A DNA stretch of 64,000 nucleotides from Magnolia sinica (Eukaryota > Streptophyta > Magnoliopsida > Magnoliales > Magnoliaceae). The translations under genes and the position numbers were made by a program. The stretch lies in assembly GCF_029962835.1 (NCBI RefSeq), contig NC_080574.1:28666001-28730000 (forward strand). Direction: 5' to 3'. Position 1 is the first letter of the stretch. The number at the start of each line of letters is the position of its first letter. The notes under the pieces are model-generated. The model worked only from the letters and a program-made list of their open reading frames with translations. It had not been told where the DNA came from and ran no database searches. This document shows positions 26,701-39,500 of this stretch, piece after piece.

Positions 26701-27502
26701 AATTGGTCCTCCAAGTCAGCCCCAAATTGGCAACGCCATCTACCTGAATTTAATTTAATTTTTTTAAGGAACTATTGGGAGAAATGATATCAAGATGTTA
26801 AGTATATAAATTACATATTTAAAAAATTAAATATATGAATTTTGTATTCAAATTCAAGTTACCTGGTTAAAAAATTAATCAGACAGTCCGATACAACTTC
26901 TCACCAAAGAGTGGACCGTTACACCACCATAAACATGTTCCAATTTATAAATGAATGCATATTTGGAATGCTTAGAATATTCTGGATTTAATCCATATTT
27001 TTTCATATTTTTTTGGCAAAAAAAAAAAATTGCACCGTTACGGTCCGTTACGCCCCCGTATCGCCATTACGCCCCTGTATCCGTATCGGTTTCGGAGGGC
27101 ACCGTTACGCCAACCGATACCGATACGGGACACCTTGCTTAAATCCCTAAGTCCCCTCAAGTAATACCCATGCCCCAAAATCCCTTAGCCAATTAAACCA
27201 TCTAAACCTTAAATTCCTCAAACCCTAGGTTAGCCCACATTCTAATCGAGCAAACCCTAGGTAGTAATAGTCATTCCCTTTTGAAATAGGTTTATTCATA
27301 TGCTATTTGGGTGTTTTTACATCCATTATATCTAAATTTCTAGCAGTGTTTTAAATAGTGGTAGCGTGATGCGTACCGCTCATCCCTCACTAGCGTGTAG
27401 CGTAAATACCAGTGTTTTAAATAGCGGTAGCGTGTTGCGTAGCGTTCAACCCTCTCAACCTCATGGGAAATAGCGTAAGCTGGACCACATAGAACCTTTT
27501 TC

Positions 27503-27569
<67 letters not shown>

Positions 27570-30500
27570 GATAAATATTAAATAGTAAGAAAAAAGCAAA
27601 ATATATAAATGCACATCCACCCCTTCACGCACCTCAGTGGGCCACACCATAGAAAATAATGCACATCCCACCCCTTCACGCACCTCAGTGGGGTCCACGT
27701 GGGCCATACCACAGAAAACAAAAATTTAAAGAACAAAACACTGACAGTAACTGGCATTTTAAAAGGGAAAAAATGAGGAAAAAATTGAAAATACCAAGTT
27801 ATTTTCATTGTACATTGAAAAAAAAAGAAGAAAAGGAATGAGCGTACCTATTTTTGTCTCAAGATGAGATTGAATCAGTGAAAACTGCAAATGTTGAAGC
27901 TCCACAGCGATCGGTTTGCTTCTGGAAGCAGTTTTTCCAACTGAAGATTGAAGAGTGGGGAGAGGAGTAACGTTAGCAGCGTCGGTTTGCTCCTGACAGT
28001 AGATTTTTGACCTCAACATTGAAGGGTGGGGAGAGGAGCAGCGTCAGCAACATCGGTTTGGGCCTGTAAGAAGGTTTTCGATCTCTAGATGGAAGGGTGG
28101 GGAGAGGAGCTGCGTCGGTTTGAGTTTGAAAGCCCTTTCAAATAGGGTTTTTTTTTTTCCTTTCGATCACCACTGTTTCATGCAGTGAAAAAACAAAAAA
28201 AAAACACCAGACAGGTAGCGCACACTACTTGTGCTACACGCTACGTATTCGTAGCGTATGCTACGACCCCTGTAGCGTGCACGCTACAGGGGATAAACGC
28301 TATTTGCTACGCTATATAGTGATTTTGCTACGCTACGTAGCGTATGCTACCGCTACGCCACGGACGCTACTGAAAACACTGGTAAATACGTAGCGTGTAG
28401 CGTAAGCTGCACGATACTTCTATTTTTTAATTTAAAAATAGGACAAATATAATAAATAGTGAAAAAAAAGGAAAAAAAAATATAAAAATGCCTAAAAGAT
28501 GATTCATTTTATCAATTATAAGCATGTTAAAAAAAGTTATTAGTTATCATTTATCAAAAGCCAATCCACATATATAAGCCAAATCAAATAATTTTCACAT
28601 CAACAATTTTCTAAGCAAACCACTTTAATTAATAATGTCTAATTGAAACCACAAGTCACAATTATGAAAAGAAATAAAAATCCCATAGGTTAAAAGTATT
28701 AAGCATAATATAAGTGTCACATTCTTCAACATTAGAAACAAAGAAAACGTGAAAAGAATAATAAAAAAATAAAATAGTAAAAAAAAATACATTGTAGCTT
28801 ACGCTACGGACGCTACGCACTACGTAGTTGTAGCGTACGCTACGGGGGATTTACGCTATTTGGGACGCTAAGGCCACGCTACCGCTACGCTGCATACGCT
28901 ATTTGAAACACTGATTTCTAGTATTCGATGATAATGGATGGCATAATTTATTGATTGTGGCCTAGACAATTCATAGTTTCACGTTGAATTTTTGAGATAT
29001 TTGATAATTTTGGCTTGACTTGTGATTTTGATTATTTAATTTAATTTGTTGATTGATCTCACTTCATCATTTAGCCACATACATGCGTCCTGCATCACTT
29101 ATAATCCATGCCGACAAGCTCGTAGAAATTACATGTTTTGTAAATTTTGTGGTTAGCAGTGGGCGGGAGGCGCGAGTTGCGTAAACCATCAGTTAGGTGG
29201 AACCTACAATGGGATAAAGATGCCCAAAAGTGATGGAAGAAGCAAAGGAATGTAGAAAAGGTCTAAAAGAGTATCATGATGAAGATGATAACAAGGAATG
29301 AGTTGTTTCGTGATGTAGGGAGAGGGGGATTAATGTATTGTTCTAGCATGATGGGTGGTGATGATGTCTATGAGGTTGGCAACGGATCTGTTGGTAACCA
29401 TGTAATACAATTAGCGATAAGACCAAGGGGTCCTATGGATCATTTTGTGAGTAGTGAACAACGACTGGCGACATTGAATTCGAGGTTGAAGAGGGAAGAG
29501 AGAAGAAGTTTGCACCGTGATCGAGAGATTTTTTTCCTTATTAGGGAATGCTTTTGCTGTTCAACTTGTGCAATAACCCATACATTCTAGCTACGTGTGA
29601 GGCTGTTGGAAACTTTGGGTAGGGTTTGAACCCACCATCTATGCACGGGATGAGAACATGGATAACTTAAGTAGGAAGTTAGCAATGTTGTCATATCGCA
29701 TATGCCTGTGCGCATATGTGATCGCACACTCACATATGCAGTCACATATAATTTTTTTTTTGAAAAAATTAAAAAAATCAGAAAAGTAGGGGAAAAATAA
29801 GAAAAAAATGAAAAAATATATAAGAAAATGGAATGAGAGAATGTATCTACTTCTAGAAACTTACATGTTAAAACTAGAAAATGAAATGAGAGAATGTAAG
29901 CATGTAACTAATAAGAGAATGTAGAAAAATGAAATGAATGAGAATAGATAGATGTATAACTAGAAAATGAAATGAGAGAATGTATCTAGAAACTTAAAAA
30001 TAGAAAATTAAATGAAATGAGAGAATGTAAATTACTAAATTGTACTAATAATTAATAATAATTAGTAAGAGATGGAATGAAAGAATGTAAATTACTAAAT
30101 TGTACTAATAACTTATAGTAATTAGTAAGAGAATGTGGAAAAGGAAATGAATGAAATGAGAGACTGAAAAAAATGAAATGAGAGAACGCAGAACTATGTA
30201 ATGTGAGACTTGGAATTCGATGTCTTCTTGCTTTTTCTATCTTGATTCTTGATTGAAATTTGAAAGAAGTTGGAGCTTGGGTCTTGGAGACTTGGAACTT
30301 GAGAGTTGAAATATGGAGAATGTTAGAGAATGAAAGGTTTGAAAGTATGAGAGTAGAGGTGAGTTTGAGTGAATGAAACTTGCATATAGAGGCGACTTGA
30401 AGGCCTTTTTATAGGCAAAAAGTTCGAATTTTGCAAAAAAAGAAGTTCCCAACTGTCATGTTTTTGATAGTTAGGCGAATATGCGATTGCTTAAAATGCA

Positions 30501-33500
30501 TATGCGATTGCATACATTGCATATGCGATTGCATATTCTCACATATGCAATATATGCGATCACATATGCCATGACCGCATATGCGATCAATGCATAAATA
30601 TGTGCATATCTGATCGCATATTCACATATGCGACCGCAAATCACAACATTGTGAGTTAGTAATATCGACAATTTAATGGAAGCATTCAATGATTTATAAA
30701 GAGTTTATGGGTGCTCAATTATGTTTGATGCTTTGGATTTAATGAAAGATGAAAATCTATTGTTCATGTATCTAAATGATATTGTGGAAGAGATCAACAA
30801 AGAAACTGTGGTTGAAGTTATCACAAATAACCATTCGAGCTATGTAAGTGTTGAGATAAAGTTGATGGAGAGTAGAAGAACCTTATATTTGGCTCCATGT
30901 GTCGCACATTGGATAGGCCTAATGCTTAAGATATTGGAAGGTTGAAGATGTATTTTGATATAGTTGAAAAATGCATGAATAGTCCCTAAGTTTATTTTTG
31001 GCATGGAATTGTCCCCATCATGATGAGAAGCTTTACAAATAATAATGAGCTTTTACGGCCAACGGTGTTATGCTTTGTAATTGTGTACCTCGCCCTCTGA
31101 AGTATTTATGAGCAAAAGAAAAGTCTTGAAGCCCATGCTTGCATTGGAACAATGGTGTTCATGTTCTTGGGATTATAAATTAGGAGTGAAAGTACAAGCC
31201 ATCATAAACTTTGATCCAAAGTTTTGGCCACAAGTTGCCTTATTCTTTAAGAGCACAATGCCTTTAGTGAGTGTTTTGAGAGCAGTAGTTTAGAGGAGAG
31301 CCCTGCAACGAACTTCATTTAGGAATTAAAAGGAGAAGGTTGCATTGAATTGCAATAATGTAAAAAAAGAAGAAGAAGAGATGGACTCCTAGCTTCATCA
31401 TCTTTTACATGAGTTGGGTACCATTTGAATCCTCAGATATGGTACTCGAATAAGTCCTCTACACTCTGTGAGATAAAAAGAGGGTTGTACTTGTTGGAGT
31501 GCATGGAGAGGATGATACTTGATAGGAATGGGCACGCTAATGTTGCTAGTCAGTTGGATGAGTAAAAATGTAGAAGAGGGGGTTTTGGCTCTTGACTAGT
31601 AGTTGATACCATGATGAAGCGTTCCGAAGACTATTTATATTTGCATTTTGTGTATACTGTATTTCTATAATTGATGAAAGCATTTCATTGATTTTTAATT
31701 AATTTGTGTAGCTGATTGGTGGGCATGCTTCGGAGATAGAACACCTTAGATTAAGAGGTTTGCAATTCAGGTTTTGATACCATGACTTTTGAGTAGGTGA
31801 TTTTTGTACTTTGGTATTATAAAATTGTTATGTAGTTGATCAACAAGTGTTTGGCATAAACCATCATATGGTATTGGTAGATCCACATGAAGAGGAGAAG
31901 TTGGCTAGATCAACAAAAGCTGAACTCTTTAGTATATTTCATGTATTTATGAAATTGAGAAACTCTCTAGTATATTTTTTTTGTATAATATGAAATTGAG
32001 GGAGAGAGTATGAATAGGAGGGCGGCGATGGATCCCAAGTGATGCGTCATGGCCTAAAAATCAAAACATGGCATTTGATATTAGTGCCATTGCTACTATT
32101 CCGGAGTACGAGGATCCAGGTGCACTAACATCAACTAGTGGTTGTAATCCCCCTTGTGCCCCAAATGCCTCCATTCATTTGAAAGAATAAAGGCTTCAGC
32201 TCATTTAAGTGAGTGCTTCTAGTTATAACTTCCAATATTAAATTTTACATGAATATTTTTCAAAAAAAAAAAAACCCTATGTATCTCTTTCTTTAATGTG
32301 TAGGTGGTCCTATAGGATGATTCCTTGCTCCTGTATCAAAGGAAGGAGATATGGGCAAGACTGTTTATGAGGTGAAGGGCTTGGTGATGAAATGAATGAG
32401 GATGGCGAGGATGATCTATTAGATGATGAAGATGACCTCTAGAGTCTAGAGCTTAGAGTCTAGTAGATTTATAGTGTTGGTGATATTTTGAGGATTGTGG
32501 CATTTTTACTTATGACTTGTGGGATTGAAGAATCTCTTTTTATACATGTGACTCGTGGGATTGACGAATCTCTTTTTATACATGTGACTTGTGGTTTCAA
32601 TTAGACAATAATTAAGGAAATTTTCTTACAAAATTGTTGATGTGATGGTGATTTGGTTTAAGCATAAGTGGGTTGGCTTTAGATAACTTGTTCTGAACAT
32701 GCTTTTACTTGAAGAAAATGAAGCATGTTTTAATTTATTGCTGTTTTTATATTATTGTTACTATTTATCATATTTCCCCTATTAACTTAAAAAATAGATA
32801 CGCTACATGCTATAGAGGACTGAACTCTAAACAATATGCTACATGCTGTGGAAAAGGTGCCTTGCCAAGATGTTAACATTCAATCTGTCTTATGTGCGAA
32901 GATTTTGTGCTGATAGGACATCCAGGCTGTCAAAATGGTGTTTAACCATGAAGATCACTGGGTAGAAGTATTAGGCTAGTCCATAATCAAATAGGCCACC
33001 CTGTATAAAAATATTGGATAGTTTAGATCCGAATCCAGACCTGCCAATGATCTGATTCAATGTGCTTGCGGGCCACCTGATGAGCAGATCGGTATGATTT
33101 TTGTGCTGGGCTATCTTCATATTGCGGCCAAGACAATGTGTTGATAGGACGTTCCAGGCTGTGGAAAAGGTGCCTTGCCATGAATATCATTGGGTAGAAG
33201 CATTAGGCTAGTCCATAATCAAATGGGTCACCCTGTATAAAAACATTGGATAGTTTAGATCAGAACATGGACCTACCAATGATCTGATTCAATGTACTCG
33301 TGGGCCCACCTGATGAGCTGACCGATATGACTTTTGTGTCAAGCGATCTTCACATTGCGGCCTACCTTTTGCATGGTTTGGATGTCTTAGGGACTTGATG
33401 TGTGGCATGTAAGTGAGACAGGCTGTATGTTAAGCCCTCTTAAAATTGATTGTAGGTGATAATTGCTCAATGATTCTAGTGACAACAAAAATTTCTCACA

Positions 33501-36500
33501 TCCTCTTTGAAGGTTACTTTTAAAAAAAAAGAGTTTTGTGCAATAATCTATGTTTATTTTATTTTATTTATTATTGTTATTATTATTATTATTATTTTGT
33601 TTGTTTGTTTCCTTGTTGTTTAACTTGGGTGGGGTTGCACACACAGGATTGGATAAAGAATTTACATAACCTATTTGCCTATGTTACTCGAGAATGAGCA
33701 TGGGCATTGAGTACCACCAAGGGCAAGGTTCTACAGCGGATTATTTAAATTCAAAATTCTTAGTAATTTTGATATCACAAAGAATAATCACAACTGTTAA
33801 ATATAGCAATGTTAAAATTGTTAATGCATGAGGATGTGGGCTGTATGGCCCACATAATGGATGTGGATGTGGGCCGTCCTAGTTTCTTTCCCTTTTATAT
33901 TTGGTGTTTATATTGGGTTATGACTTGGTTTGGAATATGAACATCATTAGTGAGGGTATTTGTCCAGCCCTAACTCCTTTTCCTCTATTCTTTTGACTTT
34001 CCTTTTTCTTTTCTTTTCTACATGGTATTAGAGCATTCTTGTTATTGATCTCATCGATCTTTCTCCCTTCTATCTTGTAACTCTTTTTTCTTCTTTTTTG
34101 GATCTCTCTCATCCTTCTTGTGTTGTCGCGAAAGGTCAATCTGTGTTCGTATAAGCTTGTGTTATATATTCTAGTCCCTTGTCCTAGATGGAAGGGAAAA
34201 GTGATTTGAGAGCAAGATTCATAAATCCATTTGATTTGAGAGCAAGATTCGTAAATCCATATATTTTTTTAAGGGAACTCTTTTAAATTAAATAAGACGA
34301 ACTATCTTTGGTTGTCCAAATCCATCTAAGAGTTTTTAATCGCTAATGGCAAATTAAAATACTTAATCACTGAAAAGCTTGATGAGAGTGCCAATATGTA
34401 TGGTTAATGGATCCAAGTGAATGCTTAGATTATGACGTAGTTAGTATGAAATTTTCAATTATTGCGAATGCAATGTTTTTGGGTAGCACAAACGAAGTGT
34501 GGCATGCATTAGGAGAGATGTATTCATTTGCTGAAAACATCTCTCGGACGTATCAATTATTTGAAGAAATATTTTGAGCTTCAACAAGGAGAGAAATCAT
34601 AGGGTGAATATTATTCAAAACTTAAAAAGAATGTAGGAATCGAATGTTTATTAACCCCTTACTACTGATTTGGAGAAGTAATGTCAACAACAAGAGTTCT
34701 GTGTGGTGGAGTTTTTACCTGGCTTAAAATGTAAATATGAACTGATCCGTGCACAGATTTTGGGCAACAAGGATGTGTCATCTCTGAATGAAGTAAATTC
34801 TCTCCTCACATGTATCTCTTGGCTCTACAAATGAAGCCAATGACAACTTTGCTTTGACATCCTGGTCGAAGTCGAATTGGTGGTCGTGGTGGTTAGGGTA
34901 ATTAAGGTGGTCATGGTGAAGCAATAGAAGGTTGTGGATATAGGAAATGCACCCATTGTGGGTGTATGGATTATTCTGTTGAAAATTGTTAGAATCTTAA
35001 TGGAAAGCCAACATGGGCTAATTAAACACCACACATGGGCTAATTAAACCCCACACATTGGAGAGCAATAGGTTTTATTCGGTTAGTTATATGTTTACAA
35101 CTGAATAGCCACGTAGGTCTGGATAGACGGTTACGCTTACTCAAGAAGAGTATTCCTAGTTGCTGAAAAATTTATAGAATTAGTCTGTTCCTACTACTTC
35201 TGCAACTGCTTCCACTCCTGGCCTGTTTAGGATCCAAGTTCCCTGCTCCATGGGTTATTGACTTTGAAGCATTTGACCACATGACAATTGTGTGAATTGA
35301 GTAAATATCATCATGTTAGTTTTCCACAACGTGCGGAAAATTGTAGTTTAATTTCTTTTTCTTTTGTCCATTCGGATGTTTGGGGACTGTTTAAAATTTT
35401 CAATAGGTCAGGGTGTAAGTATTTTGTTATATTTGTTGATTTTTCATTAATAATTTTGATTTGTCTAATGAAAAATGCATTTGAATTATTTTCTAATTTT
35501 GAAACTTCACATAGAAGTAAACAATCAATTTATCTCAAAATATTTGTGTATCGTTTTGATAGTTCCAAGGAATATAGGTGTCATTCCTTCAATTAGTATT
35601 TTTATAAAACAAGGTATCCTACATCAAACATCATTTACCCACATCCCACAACAGTGTCGTGGAATGCAAAAATCATTACCTGCTTGAGGTGACATGTGCT
35701 TTATTTATTTTATTTTTCTTACACACACACACCTACACACACACACACACACCACATGTGCTTTATTAATTCACATGAATGTTTCAAAAAGTTTTTTTGG
35801 AGTGATGCAATACTCATAACGAGTTTTTTGATAAATCGAATGCCCTCAACTGTTTTAATGCGTTAATCGAATGCACTCCTAAAGTTTTTGAATGTGTATG
35901 CATTGTTCACCAATGGAGATAGGCTATGATAAGTTAGATCCTAGAGCCATTAAATGTATTTTTCTTAGAAACTTTTGGATACAGAGTTTATCATTGTTAT
36001 AGTTCTTCACTTCGAAAACAATGCATGTACGTGTTACATTTTTCGAGCTCACTTTGTACTTCTCAAATGATAGTAAATCTCTTAATGTGGAAGCTATGCT
36101 TGTACCTATTGCCATTGAAGCATATAATGTCCAATCTTTTGTTGTTGTTGACTCCATTCCCTTTGTGCCTTAGCTTTTACTCACAATGAAAATGGAAAGA
36201 TAGTTTAATGTAGGGGCATTTTCATACCGGGCTCGAGTGGGGTAGCCTGTGGGATACAGGGACATACTTGAGGTGGGCAGCCCGTGTGAGGCGGGCCCCA
36301 CTCATGTGAGGCGAGTGGCTCGTGTGAGGCGTTACCCATATGATTTGGGGCCCACGAGGGGTTTCCGGCCGATGTCCTAACCTATGAGATGTGGGGCTTG
36401 GGCTAAGAGATAAAGGGATTGATTCGCCATGCTCTAATAGTTCGAGCTTTTAGAGCAAGTGGTTAATTGTCTTGCATCATAGTTCGACCAATCGTGATGT

Positions 36501-39500
36501 CCCATTCACCACATATATTTTTTTTGATCCTAATGATCTAGTGAGTTCTTCAGATATGTATGATGTTTCTATTGGTGTGAGAAAAAGGTAAGCGTGCGTG
36601 TACTGGTCATTCTATCTCCAAATATATCTCTTTTCAATGCTTTTCCTACTTTTCTCCTGATTTTGCCCTATCCTTGTCCTCTCACTATAGTCCCAAGTCA
36701 TACTAGGAATCACCGTTACATAAGGGGCGGAAGCAGACGATAAAAAAGGAAATGGCGCTGCTCTTTATCAAAATAACACTTGGGACCTAATTGATCTACA
36801 TATTGGTAAAGTAAACGTGTTGTTGGATGTAGATGAGTGTACACAATTATGTTTCATCTTGCTGGTATGATTGAATGTTTATAGCTTCGTTTGGTTGTTG
36901 AAGGATATACTTAGACCCTTAGTGTTGATTACAATGAGACATTGTCACTTGTTGGCAAGTTGAACTCCATTTGTATTATCCTCTCCGTGATTATGAATCA
37001 TAACTAGCCCGTCTTCGAACTTTATGTTAAAAGTGCCTTTCTTCATGGTGATCTCACTTAAGAGGTCTATATGGAGCAACAACTTCGATTTATTGCTTAA
37101 TGGGAGTCATGTGTAAACTGCACAAGGTGATTTTTTTGGTTTAAGTAGTCACCACATGCATGGTTTGACAAATTTAGTAAAGTTGTGTTGAACTATGGCT
37201 TTATTTGAAATCACGTTGATCATTTCATCTTTTTTATGGAAGGGCACCTAAGGTCTTATTGTGTTAGTGGTATACGTTGATGACATTGTTGTTACAAGAA
37301 GTGATAATAGGAGAATTGATGATCTTATGAAGTATCTTCAAAGTCATTTTTATCAGAAAGGATCTTGGTCATTGTCAAAGGAATTAATTTGTCTTAATGG
37401 AAATATCTTCTGTATTTGCTTATGGAGATAGGTTTTCTTAGTACTCAGCTAGTTGATACACCATGGATCTGAGTCACAATTGGTGATTAAGGTGATGTAG
37501 TTGAAGACCCAGGGAAGTATAGAAGACTGGTTGGGGAACTTATTTGTTTAATTATCGCTTGGCTAGACATATCTTATCTTGTAAGTGTGGTGAGCAATGT
37601 TGTCATGTGCATATGTGATTGCATATGCACATATCTATATGCGGTTGCATATGTGGCATATGCAAAAATATGCGATCACATATGCATATGCGATCACATA
37701 TTAGCCAACGGTTGGCACATTATTATTAATAGTATTGATTTTTTAAAATAAAAAAACAACTTTTTGCCTATAAAAAATGCTTCCAAACCTCCCCCCCACA
37801 TTCCCTCTCTCTTGGAAGATCATGATTCAAGCACTTGATGTTTAATTCATTTTATTTTTCTCAAATGTATTTTAAATATGTAAAATTAGTTATCTATTAA
37901 CTTAGGAAAGTTCTCCTTAATTTCTTATATTTTTTTAATATTAAATTTCCTTTTTTTTTTTTTCCAAAAAAAAAACAAAAACTGTTGGATATGCGATTGT
38001 GTGATCGCGTATGCGCATAGGCATATGCGATAGCACATGATAGCATATGCAATTCAGCAACATTGGTGGTGAGCCAATTCATGAGCTCTCTAAGGGTACT
38101 TCACATGCAATTGTTCGGATTATGCGGTATCTAAAAGAGTGCCTAGATAGGGAATTTTGTATAGACGAAACAATTATTTTGAAATCAGAGGATACTTTGA
38201 TGTAGACTGGGTAGGTGTTACTATTGGGTATTGTAGGTTTGCGAGAGGAAATCTAGTAATGTATAATTGTGTTATGGCCCGATTAAGCGTTGGAGAAGAA
38301 TACAGAGCAATGACCCATACTACTTGTTAGTAAGGATCAAAAAATTGTTGTAGGAAATGGGGTTTGTGGTGAATCTACTATGTAGTTGTTTTGTGATAAT
38401 TAGGCAACATCTCACATTGTAAAAAATTTAGTCTATCATGAAAGAACTAAACATATTGAAGTCAACTGTCACTTTATATTTAAGAAGGTTTCCAATGGTG
38501 AAATCTCTACACCATGTTTGGTGTCAGGATCCACTTGCCATGTGTTCACCAAGGCCCTTTCTCACAATCAGTCTAGACACATCTATGCTCCAGCGGGTCC
38601 TTGCTCTTGCTTCGGTGGTAGACTCTTAGGAGTTTCAACACCTGGTCAAGGGTTCGAGCACCCATAGGTGGTGAAATCCCACTATGGTGTGAGTGTGTGG
38701 CGGTGTGTGCGTGTGTGTTAAAAAAAAATGCTCCAGCTTGAAGGGGAATGTTAACATATGAGGATATGGGCCGTATAGCTGTACAACCCACGTAATGGAT
38801 GTGGGCCATTCCATTGTATGACCCACTAGCTTCTTTATTATTATTATTATTCTTATTATTTATTTATTTTTAAAGTGTTTATACTGGATTGGGACTTGTT
38901 TGGAATAAACACCATTAGTGAGGGTATTTTTGTACTTTTTATCTTTTTTTTTTTTAAACTAATATAAAGGGAAAGAGTGGGGATGTCCAACCCTAACTCT
39001 TCTTCTTCTCTTCTCCCAACTTTCTCTTCCCTCTCTTCTTCTCTCTTCTTCTCTCTTTAATCTTATGGTTTTACAAAATATATCCCAACATTATCACAAG
39101 TATCATGTTTGCCAAGGTCACAGTGCACTGTGTCATTTAAATCTGAAATTCTCAGGAATTGGATATGAGAAAGAGTAGTTACAACTATAAAATATAATGA
39201 TGTTAAAGTAGTTCCCAACAGCATCACAAGTTGGGTTAGCCTGGTTGTTGCAAAGTTCCTTACATGGAAAGTACTTGGTAGGTCTAGAGTGTACAATCCA
39301 GGATGTGTTCAAGTCTCTAGTAATGAAATCCCTTATCCTTCAACTGAAATTGGTACTACATTTTTTGAGGCTTTCAATATCGTTACATTAATCACGATGT
39401 TAATCTAGTGTCAGGTGTGCATTTCAGGGTTGTGGAATGGAGTGTTTATGTGGGCATGTAATTGTGATGAAAGTTTAATTTCTATTAAAAGGATAGCATC

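Larger units (their letters stand above)
25260..27137 (-). mobile_element. hAT-like element, family A copy 3 (inverted)
   Basis: Termini CAGGGTATCCCAAATCGG and (reverse complement) CAAGGTGTCCCGTATCGG. A perfect 8-bp target duplication CTTAAATC flanks it (25252-25259 and 27138-27145). The right 250 bp (about 26880-27137) is the reverse complement of the left end of the copy at 19280. The middle differs: a pyrimidine tract (25440-25665) followed by two MITE pieces replaces the tandem array, so family A elements share ends but not cores. Confidence 0.85.
27344..28913 (+). mobile_element. hAT-like element, family C, outer copy
   Basis: Termini CAGTGTTTTAAATAG and CTATTTGAAACACTG are inverted repeats. 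A perfect 8-bp target duplication ATTTCTAG flanks it (27336-27343 and 28914-28921). Subterminal DNA is packed with 'GTAGCGT' and 'ACGCTAC' motifs. A second member of the same family sits inside it; without that insert the element is about 590 bp. No transposase is present. Confidence 0.9.
33819..39075 (+). mobile_element. Ty1/copia LTR retrotransposon, decayed
   Basis: Left LTR 33819-34022 and right LTR 38749-39075, both starting TGTTAA and ending TACA. TGGTATTAGAGC directly after the left LTR is a tRNA-Met-type primer site. AAGGGGAA before the right LTR is the polypurine tract. Flanking AAAAT (33814-33818, and about 39075-39079, overlapping the LTR end by a base) is a likely 5-bp duplication. 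Relics in copia order: gag with a zinc-knuckle trace (CTHCGC, about 34945); integrase (35280-35690, 'FVHSDVWG'); reverse transcriptase with 'VVYVDDIVV' (about 37263-37290); RNase H (38090-38560). All frames are broken. Two later insertions interrupt it. Confidence 0.88.

Noticed and set aside
27340..27707. Cys/Val-repeat ORFs
   Set aside because: Translation of the CA/TA microsatellite.
13623..32450. Domestication of the hAT transposases into host genes
   Set aside because: Both transposase relics have many stops and frameshifts and no conserved long ORF.
33819..39075. Copia relic as an endogenous virus
   Set aside because: LTRs, tRNA-Met primer site, polypurine tract and gag-INT-RT-RH order are those of a plant Ty1/copia element; no viral movement or coat genes are visible.
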